From NCBI GenBank assembly GCA_017569285.1, contig CP069419.1:620001-684000 (forward strand): a stretch of DNA of 64,000 bases, given 5' to 3'. The DNA is from Clostridiales bacterium (lineage in GTDB: Bacteria; Bacillota; Clostridia; Christensenellales; Aristaeellaceae). The number at the start of each line of letters is the position of its first letter. Position 1 is the first letter of the stretch. Below are positions 16,421 to 25,167 of this stretch, in pieces. A program made the translations under genes and the position numbers. Below the pieces are notes generated by a model, which worked only from the letters and a program-made list of their open reading frames with translations, ran no database searches and was not told the origin of the DNA.

Positions 16421-17329
16421 TCAGGTATGCTCGCCGGTCGGATTAACGTGAATCATAATATGTTTGACCGCAGGGAATGCCTGCTCAATATCATTGTGCA
16501 CCGTTTCGGCAATCTCATGGGCCTGCTGCAGCGGCATGCTGCCGTCCACCGAGATCTCCAGCTCGATATAGATCCGGTTGCCGAACTGCCGCGTCATCAT
16601 CTTGTCGATATGCGCCACGTCCGGATGGTCCAGTACATTCTGCCGGATCGCCCGGTCGGTTTCCTCATCGCAGCTGTGGTCCACCATTTTGTCCACCGCG
16701 TCGCGGAAAATATCATAGGCGGCCTTCCCGATCATCACACAGATCAGCAGGCTGGCAATCGGATCCAGGATCGGAAGCCCCAGCCGAGCGCCGCCGATAC
16801 CGATCAGCGCGCCGATGGAAGACAGCGCGTCGGACCGGTGGTGCCAGGCATCGGCCATCAGTGCACCGGATCCTGTTTCCTTCGCCGCCGCCCGTGTATA
16901 GTGGAACATGCCTTCCTTCACGGCAATGGAGACCACAGCTGCGATCAGGGCGAGCAGCCCGGGCACAGACGGCGGTGTCTGCTCCGCATCTGCAATCGTC
17001 CGGATCCCCTGCCAGCCGATCATCAGTCCGGTTGCAAGCAACATGCCTGCCAGGATAATCGCCGCCACGCATTCCAGCCGTTCATGGCCGTACGGATGCT
17101 CCCGGTCGGATGCTTTCCCGGCTGCGCGCATTCCGATCATCACGATCACAGTACTCAGCACATCCGACGCGGAATGCACCGCGTCCGAAACCATCGCGCC
17201 GGAACGGGCAATCAGGCCGGCTGCCAGCTTTAATACAGACAGGCCCAGGTTGATGAACATCGTCACCCGCGCCACCCGCATCGCTGTATGGGAATCTCCC
17301 CGGAGCTCTGTTTTCTCCGTTTGCTTCAT
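16421..17329 (-). CDS. Cation diffusion facilitator family metal exporter
   Basis: A 302-residue membrane protein with about six transmembrane segments and a C-terminal cytoplasmic domain. Two metal-binding motifs are visible: SDAVHSASD in helix 2 and ADAWHHRSDA in helix 5, the paired HxxxD/DxxxD sites of CDF transporters. The C-terminal part (HPDVAHIDKMMTRQFGNRIYIELEI) is the dimerising metallochaperone-like domain. ATG 17329 is chosen over an upstream GTG because a purine-rich site lies just before it. Substrate is likely Zn(II), Mn(II), Fe(II) or Co(II). It is divergent from two CobW-family GTPases, suggesting a joint metal-homeostasis locus. Confidence 0.9.
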   Translation of the reverse strand: MKQTEKTELRGDSHTAMRVARVTMFINLGLSVLKLAAGLIARSGAMVSDAVHSASDVLSTVIVMIGMRAAGKASDREHPYGHERLECVAAIILAGMLLATGLMIGWQGIRTIADAEQTPPSVPGLLALIAAVVSIAVKEGMFHYTRAAAKETGSGALMADAWHHRSDALSSIGALIGIGGARLGLPILDPIASLLICVMIGKAAYDIFRDAVDKMVDHSCDEETDRAIRQNVLDHPDVAHIDKMMTRQFGNRIYIELEISVDGSMPLQQAHEIAETVHNDIEQAFPAVKHIMIHVNPTGEHT

Positions 17330-17364
17330 ATCTCTCTCTTCTTTCCGGCTCAACACCTTCCGAT

Positions 17365-17393
17365 ATTATATCCCGCCCCTTCCCGCTTGTAAA
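17365..17393 (-). promoter_or_regulatory. Promoter of the CDF-RluA operon
   Basis: On the minus strand TTTACA (17388-17393), 17-base spacer, TATAAT (17365-17370). It is divergent from the CobW promoter, with only 53 bases between the two -35 boxes. Confidence 0.7.
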
Positions 17394-17446
17394 CGGGCGT
17401 CATCCGTTCCGATTGTGACGAAATCCGGAAAAAGAGTCCAAAACTG

Positions 17447-17475
17447 TTGACATTATCCCGAAAAGTGAGTTATAT
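17447..17475 (+). promoter_or_regulatory. Promoter of the CobW-family operon
   Basis: TTGACA (17447-17452), 17-base spacer, TTATAT (17470-17475). No classical Zur box was recognised nearby. Confidence 0.65.
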
Positions 17476-17529
17476 AAGGAAAGCCGCCGGTAAAACTGAA
17501 CCGGCAGGCGGGAAAGAAGGATGAATCAA

Positions 17530-18714
17530 ATGGTAAAAATCAATGTAATTTCCGGTTTCCTCGGTGCGGGCAAAACCACGCTGATCAAGAAACTGCTGAC
17601 CGGCAGCCTCCGTAATGAAAAAGTGGTCCTGCTGGAGAATGAATACGGTGAAATCGGTATTGACGGCGGCTTTATGAAGGACGCCGGAATCACCGTAACC
17701 GAGCTGAACGCCGGCTGCATCTGCTGCACCCTGGCCGGTGATTTCCAGGCCGCTGTGGACCAGCTGATCGATACCTACCATCCCGACCGGATCCTGGTGG
17801 AGCCCACGGGCGTCGGCAAGCTCAGTGAAATTCTGTCCGCTGTGGAAAAGGCGAAGGAACGCCATCCGGAAATCGAAGTCGGCGGCAGTGCCACCGTGGT
17901 GGACGCCGGCAAGTGCCGGATGTACATGAAAAACTTCGGCGAATTCTTCCTGGACCAGGTTAAGAGCGCTTCCACCGTCATCTTCAGCCGCACCCAGCTG
18001 CTGGATGCGGACCGTGTGGAAAAGAGCCGCCTGCTGATTGCCGAAGCCCATCCGGATGCCCGGATTATCACCACCCCCTGGGATGATATGACTCCGGACT
18101 TCATGCTGGACGTCATCGAAAACGGCAAGCCGATTTATTTCGCGCCGCTTGAGGATGATGACGATGATGACGATGATGAGGAAGAGCATCATCACCACCA
18201 TCATGACCATGATGATGACGATGATGATGGCGATGAGCACGAACATCACCACCATCACGATCATGATGACGACGACGATGATGATGACGATGATGAGCAT
18301 GAACATCACCACCATCACGGCCATGATGATGACGATGATGATGACGGCGATGAGCATGAACATCACCACCATCACGGCCATGAAGGCCATGAACATCATC
18401 ACCATCACCACCATCACGGTGCGGATGACCATGATGCCGACGAAGTCTTCGACACCATCGGCCTGGAAACAGCCCGCCGCTACGAGCAGGATGAGATCCG
18501 CGCCATGCTGGACCGCCTGTCCGATGAAGAAGAATACGGCCGTGTCCTGCGGGCCAAGGGCATTCTCCAGAATGCCGCGGGTGAATGGTTCCAGTTTGAC
18601 TATGTCCCCGGTGAAACCGATATGCGGAATGACAGCGCGGATTATACCGGCCGCCTGTGCGTCATCGGTACCAGCCTGAACGAGAAAGCGATTACGGAGC
18701 TGTTTCAGTTATGA
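17530..18714 (+). CDS. CobW/COG0523 family GTPase with long Asp/His-rich metal-binding insert
   Basis: About 394 residues from ATG 17530, which has AAGGA eight bases upstream; the ATG at 17521 abuts that site. The N-terminal GTPase domain has GFLGAGKTT (Walker A) and the metal-binding GCICC motif near residue 65, with ILVEPTGVGK as a switch region. At about residues 208-303 an extraordinary tract consists almost only of Asp and His with some Glu and Gly. The C-terminal CobW_C domain follows (DEVFDTIGLETARRYEQDE, FDYVPGET). The family delivers Zn or other metals to client proteins using GTP. The tract probably stores or captures metal. The stop overlaps the start of the next GTPase gene. Confidence 0.9.
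   Translation: MVKINVISGFLGAGKTTLIKKLLTGSLRNEKVVLLENEYGEIGIDGGFMKDAGITVTELNAGCICCTLAGDFQAAVDQLIDTYHPDRILVEPTGVGKLSEILSAVEKAKERHPEIEVGGSATVVDAGKCRMYMKNFGEFFLDQVKSASTVIFSRTQLLDADRVEKSRLLIAEAHPDARIITTPWDDMTPDFMLDVIENGKPIYFAPLEDDDDDDDDEEEHHHHHHDHDDDDDDGDEHEHHHHHDHDDDDDDDDDDEHEHHHHHGHDDDDDDDGDEHEHHHHHGHEGHEHHHHHHHHGADDHDADEVFDTIGLETARRYEQDEIRAMLDRLSDEEEYGRVLRAKGILQNAAGEWFQFDYVPGETDMRNDSADYTGRLCVIGTSLNEKAITELFQL
18149..18440 (+). repeat. GAT/GAC and CAT/CAC codon tract encoding the Asp/His insert
   Basis: About 290 bases made of alternating runs of Asp codons (gat, gac) and His codons (cat, cac), with three similar Asp-run/EHEHHHHH modules. The simple in-frame repetition makes length variation by slippage likely. 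Confidence 0.85.
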
Positions 18715-19661
18715 TTCGCAAATTCGTACCGGTTTACCTGATTACCGGCTTCATTGAAAGCGGAAAGACCACCCTCGGCCTCACGATCCTGGGCAACGAA
18801 CGCTTTACCAACGGCGGCAAAACCCTGGTGATCTGCTGTGAGGACGGAGAAGCGGAATGGGATGACAAATCCCTGGAGAAAAACAACGGCGTCCTGGTGA
18901 TGCTCGACAGCTCCGAAGAACTGAATTCCCGGCTCCTGGCAGACCTGGAAAACGAGCATAAGCCTTCCTGTGTCATCATGGAATACAACTCCATGTGGGG
19001 ACTGGAAAAGCTGGACACCCTGATTCTTCCCCGCCTCTGGGACTGGGCGCAGGTGGTCACCACTGCCGACGGCACCACTTTTGAAAACTATATGACCAAC
19101 ATGCGGAAGCTTCTGACCGATCCCATGAAGACTGCCGATATGATCACGGTCAACCGCTGCGGTCCGGATTTCAACAAGAGTTCCTGGCGCAAGCAGCTGC
19201 GCGCGATGAACAACGCCGCCACCATCTTCTTCGAGAATCTCGACGGTACGGTGGATGACGGAATCCGGGATGAAGACCTGCCCTACGATATGAAGGCGGA
19301 AACCATCTCCATCGCGGAGGACCAGTTCGGCATCTTCTATGTGGACAGTATGGACCATCCCGAACGGTATGACGGCAAGAAAGTCCGGCTGGTCGGCCAG
19401 GCCTGGAAGCGCCCCGGATTCCCGAAGGGCTTCTACTACTTCGCCCGCAACGCGATGACCTGCTGTTCCAATGATATTGCGCCCTGCGGCTGGGTCTGCA
19501 AGGGAGAGCGCACACCGGACAACAAAACCTACTTCACCCTCACCGCACGCTGCAAAATGGTGCAGTCGCCGGATGGGCAAGTCGCGCTGATGCTCAATGA
19601 ACTGAATGCAGAGCGCGCCAAGACGCCCCGCGAGGAACTGGTGTCCTTTGTCAACCTGTAA
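18711..19661 (+). CDS. CobW-like GTPase fused to a DUF1980 (YcgQ/TIGR03943)-like C-terminal domain
   Basis: A 316-residue protein translationally coupled to the preceding GTPase (ATGA overlap at 18711-18714). The N-terminal half has the P-loop YLITGFIESGKTTLG and TLVICCEDGEAEWD; the usual CxCC motif is replaced by ICCEDGE. The C-terminal third (GKKVRLVGQAW, GFYYFARNAMTCCSNDIAPCGW) resembles the end of DUF1980/TIGR03943 proteins, which pair with a permease and CobW proteins in zinc-related loci. I infer a role in metal allocation with its neighbour. The fusion makes it more than an ordinary CobW paralogue, and its client is unknown. Confidence 0.72.
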   Translation: MIRKFVPVYLITGFIESGKTTLGLTILGNERFTNGGKTLVICCEDGEAEWDDKSLEKNNGVLVMLDSSEELNSRLLADLENEHKPSCVIMEYNSMWGLEKLDTLILPRLWDWAQVVTTADGTTFENYMTNMRKLLTDPMKTADMITVNRCGPDFNKSSWRKQLRAMNNAATIFFENLDGTVDDGIRDEDLPYDMKAETISIAEDQFGIFYVDSMDHPERYDGKKVRLVGQAWKRPGFPKGFYYFARNAMTCCSNDIAPCGWVCKGERTPDNKTYFTLTARCKMVQSPDGQVALMLNELNAERAKTPREELVSFVNL

Positions 19662-19676
19662 TCACTGTTCATCTCC

Positions 19677-19707
19677 GACCGGCCTTCGGGCCGGTCTTTC
19701 CCTTTTC
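19677..19707 (+). terminator. Rho-independent terminator after the CobW pair
   Basis: Perfect 8-bp stem gaccggcc/ggccggtc with a TTCG tetraloop, followed by a T-rich tail. Confidence 0.85.
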
Positions 19708-19796
19708 TCCGGCGCGGAAATGCTTGCTTTCCCCCGGGAAAAGGAATAGAATGAAATTTACAGAAAAAGCCATCATCCGGGAAAGGAGGCTGCGGC

Positions 19797-21002
19797 ATGC
19801 TGAGTGAAGAGAGAAAAGCGTTTGAACGCCTGTCGTTCAAAGTGCTCATTGTTGTGCTCGTCCTGCTGGCAGCCTACTTCCTCGTCCCGCAGGTATGGGA
19901 CAAACTTTCTCCCTTCTTCATTGCGATTCCGCTGGCTGCGATGCTGCAGCCGGTAATCCGCTTCTGTTTCAGGAAGCTGAAGCTGAAAAAGAGCATTTCC
20001 TCTTTCATCCTGGTCATCCTCCTGCTGGGGCTGGTCATCGGTATCCTGGTATGGCTGATCGGCCTGGTAACCAGCATGGTCAACCCGTTCCTCACCCAGT
20101 CGGAGGATATCGTCACCACCACCATCGGCACCATCCGCCAGGCAGTCAACAGCCTGATGCAGTATACGTCCGACAACTTCAGCCCGGAAGTCCAGGCGCA
20201 GATCAGCAAAGCAATGAACGACATGATCGGTGACCTGACAAAGTGGGGCATTTCCGTTTCCACAACGCTCGGCACTTATCTCGTTAACCTGGCCACCGGC
20301 TTCCCCTATTTCATCGTCTACACCACCTTCCTGGCGATGGCACTGTATTTCATCGCCCGGGATTATGATGATATCCGCAGCTACCTGCCGGGCGGAAAGC
20401 GCCGTAACCAGTCCAGCAACACCACCCAGCTGACCAACTCTGCCATCCGCAGCCTGATCGGCTACCTGCGGGTGCAGGGCACCTTCTCCCTGATGGTGCT
20501 GGTCGTCAGCCTGATTGTCCTCAACGCGTTCCGGTTCCCGTATGCCAGCGCCATCGCGATTGTCGCCGGCATCATGGAAATGATCCCCATGGTCGGCAGC
20601 GGCCTGCTCTATATCCTCATGGGCGTCATCTACCTGCTCACCGGCAATATTGCCGCGGCAATCCAGGTGCTTGCGCTCACTGCGGTGCTCCAGCTGGCGC
20701 GCCGCCTGCTTGAGCCGAAGCTTATGTCCAACTCCATCGGCATCACTCCCCTTGAAAGCCTGATTGGTATGTTTGTCGGCCTCCGGGTCGGCGGGATCAT
20801 CGGCCTGATCGGCGGCCCGGTGGCGATGGCCGTGCTGGTCGGTGCCTTCCGCGGAAAGATTTTCGAATCCATGAAGCGGGATTTCTTCTGCCTGGTCACA
20901 TACCTTCGGAACCGCTGGCGCCCGGCCGTGCCGGATCCCGCCCCTGTGCCGGATGGGCCGGCAGAGCCGGAATCGCCTGAACCTCCGGTCAAAGAAGAGT
21001 AA
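19797..21002 (+). CDS. AI-2E family transporter (UPF0118, YtvI/YdbI-like)
   Basis: A 401-residue polytopic membrane protein with about eight hydrophobic segments, preceded by AAGGAGG. Family features include the early pair of hydrophobic helices (VLIVVLVLLAAYFL), a long amphipathic soluble stretch (residues about 90-150) and the late PMVGSGLLYILMG and GLRVGGIIGLIGGPVAMAV segments. The C-terminus is a Pro/Glu-rich tail. Members have been linked to export of small molecules or Na+/Li+:H+ antiport rather than only to autoinducer-2, so substrate is left open. It sits between two strong terminators and is monocistronic. Confidence 0.88.
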   Translation: MLSEERKAFERLSFKVLIVVLVLLAAYFLVPQVWDKLSPFFIAIPLAAMLQPVIRFCFRKLKLKKSISSFILVILLLGLVIGILVWLIGLVTSMVNPFLTQSEDIVTTTIGTIRQAVNSLMQYTSDNFSPEVQAQISKAMNDMIGDLTKWGISVSTTLGTYLVNLATGFPYFIVYTTFLAMALYFIARDYDDIRSYLPGGKRRNQSSNTTQLTNSAIRSLIGYLRVQGTFSLMVLVVSLIVLNAFRFPYASAIAIVAGIMEMIPMVGSGLLYILMGVIYLLTGNIAAAIQVLALTAVLQLARRLLEPKLMSNSIGITPLESLIGMFVGLRVGGIIGLIGGPVAMAVLVGAFRGKIFESMKRDFFCLVTYLRNRWRPAVPDPAPVPDGPAEPESPEPPVKEE

Positions 21003-21015
21003 ACTTGCATCCTGC

Positions 21016-21039
21016 CGGACCTTCGGGTCCGGTTTTTTC
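21016..21039 (+). terminator. Rho-independent terminator after the AI-2E family gene
   Basis: Stem ccggacc/ggtccgg with a TTCG tetraloop, then TTTTTT. Confidence 0.88.
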
Positions 21040-21056
21040 ATCCTTCTCTTTCGGTC

Positions 21057-21085
21057 TTGCAAAAAAACGCCGTTCCCCGTATAAT
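21057..21085 (+). promoter_or_regulatory. Promoter of the BaiN-like flavoprotein gene
   Basis: TTGCAA (21057-21062), 17-base spacer, TATAAT (21080-21085). Confidence 0.65.
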
Positions 21086-21149
21086 CTTTCAGGTTGCGGG
21101 CAACTGCCTGTACGAAAACAGAGTACAGTTTTTCCCGGGAGGATTCAGG

Positions 21150-22388
21150 ATGGCGGATATCGTGGTAATCGGCGGCGGCGCGGCCGGAATGGCAGCAGCC
21201 CTGTTTGCCGCGCGTGCCGGCGCATCGGTGCTCCTGCTGGAGAAAAATGAAAAACTGGGAAAAAAGGTTTACATCACCGGCAAAGGCCGCTGCAACCTTA
21301 CGAACGACTGTGATACCGATGAATTCATGGCCCAGGTTCCGCGCAACCCGCGGTTCCTCTACAGTGCCCTGAATTTCTTCTCTCCGCAGGATATGATGTC
21401 CCTGCTGGAAAGTGCCGGCTGCCCCGTGCAGGTACAGCGCGGCCGCAGGGTTTTCCCGGTTTCTGAAAAAGCCAGTGATGTCACGCGGGCGCTGCAGTCC
21501 TGCCTGCGGAATGCCGGCGTTACAGTCCGTCTGGGTGCAGGGGTTCAGTCCCTGGAGTCAGAGGGCGGCCGGCTCTCCGGCGTCCGCCTGGAAGACGGTT
21601 CCCTGGTTCCCGCCAGGGCGGTCATTGTCTGCACCGGCGGCATCAGCTACCCATCTACCGGTTCCACCGGGGACGGATACCGTTTTGCGGAAGAAGCGGG
21701 CCACACAGTGGTCCCCCGGTCTCCGGTCCTGGTCGGTCTGGAGACAGAAGAAGCCTGGCCCCGCATGCTGCAGGGGCTCAGCCTGCGCAACGTCACGCTG
21801 ACGCTCTCCCGTAAGGGCAAAACGCTGTATTCGGAGCTTGGTGAAATGCTGTTCACGCATTTCGGCATTTCCGGTCCGATTGTGCTGGAAGCCAGCTGTC
21901 ATCTGCCCGAGCCGCCCGCAGGCGCTTCCCTGGAAATCGACCTGAAGCCCGGCCTGACCGCGGAACAGCTGGACGCACGGATCCTGCGGGATTTCTCCGT
22001 GGCCGGCAAAAAGCTCCTGCGGAATGAACTCACTTCCCTGCTGCCGTCCCGCCTGGCGGATCTGTTTCCCCAGCTGTGCGGCATTCCGGCAGCTCTTCCC
22101 TGCAGCCAGGTCACCGCAGTCCAGCGCCAGCGCCTGGTTTCCGTGCTGAAGGCGTTTCCGCTCACAGTCCGCGCCCCGCGCCCAGTGGAGGAAGCCATCG
22201 TCACCCGCGGCGGTGTCAGTGTCCGGGAACTGGAACCCGGAACCATGCGCAGCAAGCTCGTTCCGAATCTCTTCTTCGCCGGAGAAGTCATCGATGTGGA
22301 TGCGCACACCGGCGGCTACAACCTGCAGATTGCCTGGTCCACGGGCGCCCTTGCCGGCACCGGTGCCGCGGAGCAGGTCCTGTCCTGA
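21150..22388 (+). CDS. BaiN/HI0933-family NAD(P)/FAD-dependent oxidoreductase
   Basis: A 412-residue flavoprotein starting MADIVVIGGGAAGMAAALFA, with GGGAGG-type site cgggagg seven bases upstream of ATG 21150. The dinucleotide-binding GGGAAGMAA is at the N-terminus, followed by GKKVYITGKGRCNLTND, the signature of the HI0933/YhiN family, and TGGISYPSTGSTGDGYRFAEE in the middle. The C-terminus has FFAGEVIDVDAHTGGYNLQIAWSTG. BaiN in bile-acid-converting clostridia belongs to this family, but the family is widespread and the substrate here is unknown. It may be co-transcribed with the exonuclease and kinase genes downstream (54- and 19-base gaps). Confidence 0.9.
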   Translation: MADIVVIGGGAAGMAAALFAARAGASVLLLEKNEKLGKKVYITGKGRCNLTNDCDTDEFMAQVPRNPRFLYSALNFFSPQDMMSLLESAGCPVQVQRGRRVFPVSEKASDVTRALQSCLRNAGVTVRLGAGVQSLESEGGRLSGVRLEDGSLVPARAVIVCTGGISYPSTGSTGDGYRFAEEAGHTVVPRSPVLVGLETEEAWPRMLQGLSLRNVTLTLSRKGKTLYSELGEMLFTHFGISGPIVLEASCHLPEPPAGASLEIDLKPGLTAEQLDARILRDFSVAGKKLLRNELTSLLPSRLADLFPQLCGIPAALPCSQVTAVQRQRLVSVLKAFPLTVRAPRPVEEAIVTRGGVSVRELEPGTMRSKLVPNLFFAGEVIDVDAHTGGYNLQIAWSTGALAGTGAAEQVLS

Positions 22389-22442
22389 TATTGTTCCCCG
22401 GCATCATGCCGGATTGATTACGTTTCATCCACCGGAGGTACC

Positions 22443-23444
22443 ATGACCTATATTGTTCTTGACCTGGAATGGAATCAGCCGATTTCCTACCAAAGCAGCA
22501 CCTTCCGCAAGGTCGGTGACAAGCTCATGTTTGAGATGATCCAGATCGGTGCCGTCAAGCTCGACGCCAACCTCAACCCTGGCGAAGCGATCTCGATTCC
22601 GATCGCCCCGACGCATTATGTCCGCATCCATCCCCGCATCCGCCGGATGACAGGCCTGGATTCCGAAACGCTGGCCGGTGCTCCCGCTTTCCGGGAAGCG
22701 CTGCAGCAGTTTGCCGCCTGGTGCGGGGACGATTACACCCTGCTGACCTGGGGCATCGACGATGTCAGCGTGCTGTACCAGAATATCCATTTTTTCCACT
22801 GCGAGGATATCGTCCTGCCGCCCCTGTGCGACATCCAGCGCCTGTTCAGTACGGTGCACAACCTGAAGGACCGTTCCGGCCTGAAAACCGCCATGGAGCT
22901 GGTCAACATCACGCCGGATGATACCATGTCCTTCCACAACGCGCTGAACGATGCGTGGTATACCGCCCTGGTCTTCAAAACCCTGCCGGATCCGTCCGCT
23001 GTCCTGAACTATCCCCAGGAGCCCCGTCCGCTGATCCATTCCCGCCATATCACGCGGGAAAAAACGGAAGGTGAAGCGTTTGCATCCGTCCGCGATGCGC
23101 TGGCCAGCGAAACGGCAATTCATCCGGTTTGTCCGCGCTGCGGAAGGGTTCTCGCACTCGACGGCGAATATATAAAGCAGAGTGCCGATAAGTATATCGC
23201 GGTGGCAAAATGCAGGAACCATGGCCGGATCCTGATCCGTCTCCGTTTCCGGATCGATGATGACGGGAAAAAGATCATGAGCCGCACCACCGCCCCTGCC
23301 ACCAGTGCCAACGTGGCGTATATCCATACCAAGCAGCTGCAGAACCAGCAGCGGCAGGCGCAGTACCTCGAATCACACGGCTCTCTGCCCGATCCGGATG
23401 AAGAGCTGCTGAATGCCGATGTGTCCAGTATGCCCTTCGATTAA
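22443..23444 (+). CDS. DEDDh-type 3'-5' exonuclease with C-terminal zinc-finger-like segment
   Basis: A 333-residue protein preceded by CCGGAGG. The exonuclease fold is marked by IVLDLEWNQP (DxE motif), TWGIDDVSVLYQ (second Asp) and SFHNALNDAWYTALVF (HxxxxD motif), giving the DEDDh set. It resembles KapD/ERI1-like exonucleases. After residue 200 it adds HPVCPRCGRVLALDGEYI and AKCRNHGR, which look like a zinc ribbon (CPxCG...C..H). The target may be small RNA or DNA ends. It lies between the BaiN-like gene and the kinase on the same strand. Confidence 0.85.
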   Translation: MTYIVLDLEWNQPISYQSSTFRKVGDKLMFEMIQIGAVKLDANLNPGEAISIPIAPTHYVRIHPRIRRMTGLDSETLAGAPAFREALQQFAAWCGDDYTLLTWGIDDVSVLYQNIHFFHCEDIVLPPLCDIQRLFSTVHNLKDRSGLKTAMELVNITPDDTMSFHNALNDAWYTALVFKTLPDPSAVLNYPQEPRPLIHSRHITREKTEGEAFASVRDALASETAIHPVCPRCGRVLALDGEYIKQSADKYIAVAKCRNHGRILIRLRFRIDDDGKKIMSRTTAPATSANVAYIHTKQLQNQQRQAQYLESHGSLPDPDEELLNADVSSMPFD

Positions 23445-23463
23445 ACCCGAAGGAGGACGCCGC

Positions 23464-25113
23464 ATGTTAATCAGATCCATTGACAATCAGAAAGAATTTC
23501 CCGAGGGAACGACCGTACAGGCGTGCCTGACAGGGCTGGACAATTTTCCTGTCGGTACGCTTGCCGCTTTATCCGGCGGTATTGTACGTGAGCTGAACGA
23601 GCCGATCCGTACGGACTGCACGCTGATTCCGCTGACCCTGGAGCATGAGGAAGGGCGCCGGGTATACGAACGCTCCCTGCGCTTTGTCATGCTGCTGGCC
23701 CTGCGTCATCTGTATCCCTATCAGCAGGTCAGAATTGAATATTCTGTCGGTTATGGCGTGTTTGTCCGCCTGCCGGGAGTAACGCTCCACCGCCAGGATA
23801 TCGTTCGGATTGAAAATGAGATGCGCCGCCTGGTGGAGCTGAACCTGGCCTTCACCCGGAAGCAGTGGACCCGGGAGGATGCGATCCGCTACTTCGAGGA
23901 GGAGAAGCAGCCCGACAAGGTCGATCTGCTCCGCCACCGTCCGGTTCCCTATATCAATATGTACTGTATCGACGGCATGTGGGAATACTTCTACGGCGCC
24001 ATGACGGTATCCACCGGCTATGTTCCGGTATTTACGCTGTTCGAACTGCGGGGCGGTTTCGTACTGCAGCTCCCCGCCGGATCGGACTTTGACCACGCCG
24101 CACCGTATATCTACCGTCCCAAGCACCTGGAGGTTTTCAACCAGAGTGCGGAATGGTGCCAGATTCTGGGAGTAACCAACGTCACGGACGTGACCCGTAT
24201 GATCGAGGAAGGCCGCCTGCGGAATTTCATCCGCGTCAACGAGGCGCTGCATGAAGCCGCGCTGGATGGTATCGCAAAAAAGATCCATGAGCAGAACAAG
24301 CATATCGTCCTGGTGGCCGGTCCTTCTTCCAGCGGCAAAACCACCTTCTCCGGACGTCTTGCCGTTCATCTTCAGATGTACGGTCATCCGTCCCGCCGGA
24401 TTTCCATGGATGATTTCTTCATCAACCGGGAGGATCTTCCCCTGCAGATTGACGGAACGCGCGACTTCGAAACCATCGACGCGCTGGATATCAAGCTCCT
24501 TGCGGAAACGCTCAACGCCCTGCTGAACGGTGAAGAGGTTTTCATGCCGGAATACGATTTCGAAACCGGCGAAAAAGATTACCTCACTTCACCGACCTCA
24601 CTGGTTCCCGGTGAGATCATCATCCTGGAAGGCATCCACGGCCTGAATCCCCAGGTCTGCGAAATGCTGCCCGCCGATGAAATCTACAAGGTATTCGTCA
24701 GTGCCCTCACCTGCCTGAACCTGGATGACCACAACCGCATCCGGACCACGGACGTCCGCCTGCTGCGCCGCATCGTGCGTGATCAGCAGTTCCGCGCCTA
24801 TCCGGCCGAAAAAACGCTCGAAATCTGGCCCAGCGTCCGCCGCGGTGAGGAAAAGTACATCTTTACCTATCAGGAAAACGCGGACAGCATGTTCAACACT
24901 GCCCTGCACTATGAACTGCCGATCCTGAAGCATTATGCCTACCAGATGCTGAAGGAAGTACCGTCCGATTCCCCGAACTACCTGCTTGCCCGCCGGCTGA
25001 TCAAAACGCTGAATTATCTGCCGGATGTGGATCCGCAGCTGTTCAACGAAATCCCGCCGCTGTCCCTGCTCAGGGAATTTATCGGCGGCTGCACCTTCGA
25101 CGAAGAGGACTGA
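23464..25113 (+). CDS. Nucleoside (uridine-like) kinase with N-terminal TGS/ThrRS-like region
   Basis: A 549-residue protein whose ATG at 23464 has AAGGAGG upstream. The N-terminal half (residues 1-260) resembles the TGS and second-additional domains of threonyl-tRNA synthetase, with a ubiquitin-like start (IDNQKEFPEGTTVQACL). The C-terminal half is a P-loop kinase of the uridine kinase/phosphoribulokinase type with VLVAGPSSSGKTTFSGRL, SMDDFF and EGIHGLNP. Such fusions are common in Clostridia and are annotated as nucleoside kinases; a pyrimidine salvage role is assumed. The stop is 54 bases before the GH10 gene. Confidence 0.9.
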   Translation: MLIRSIDNQKEFPEGTTVQACLTGLDNFPVGTLAALSGGIVRELNEPIRTDCTLIPLTLEHEEGRRVYERSLRFVMLLALRHLYPYQQVRIEYSVGYGVFVRLPGVTLHRQDIVRIENEMRRLVELNLAFTRKQWTREDAIRYFEEEKQPDKVDLLRHRPVPYINMYCIDGMWEYFYGAMTVSTGYVPVFTLFELRGGFVLQLPAGSDFDHAAPYIYRPKHLEVFNQSAEWCQILGVTNVTDVTRMIEEGRLRNFIRVNEALHEAALDGIAKKIHEQNKHIVLVAGPSSSGKTTFSGRLAVHLQMYGHPSRRISMDDFFINREDLPLQIDGTRDFETIDALDIKLLAETLNALLNGEEVFMPEYDFETGEKDYLTSPTSLVPGEIIILEGIHGLNPQVCEMLPADEIYKVFVSALTCLNLDDHNRIRTTDVRLLRRIVRDQQFRAYPAEKTLEIWPSVRRGEEKYIFTYQENADSMFNTALHYELPILKHYAYQMLKEVPSDSPNYLLARRLIKTLNYLPDVDPQLFNEIPPLSLLREFIGGCTFDEED

Positions 25114-25167
25114 TATTACATCCGTCCATTCGGAATATTACTTTTTGCTACAGGAGGTTCCTTTCCC

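Noticed and set aside
18149-18679. Met/Thr-rich plus-strand frame and a matching minus-strand frame rich in Val/Met/Ile across the CobW Asp/His tract
   Set aside because: Both come from reading the GAT/CAT codon runs in other frames or strands and would only mimic a membrane protein.
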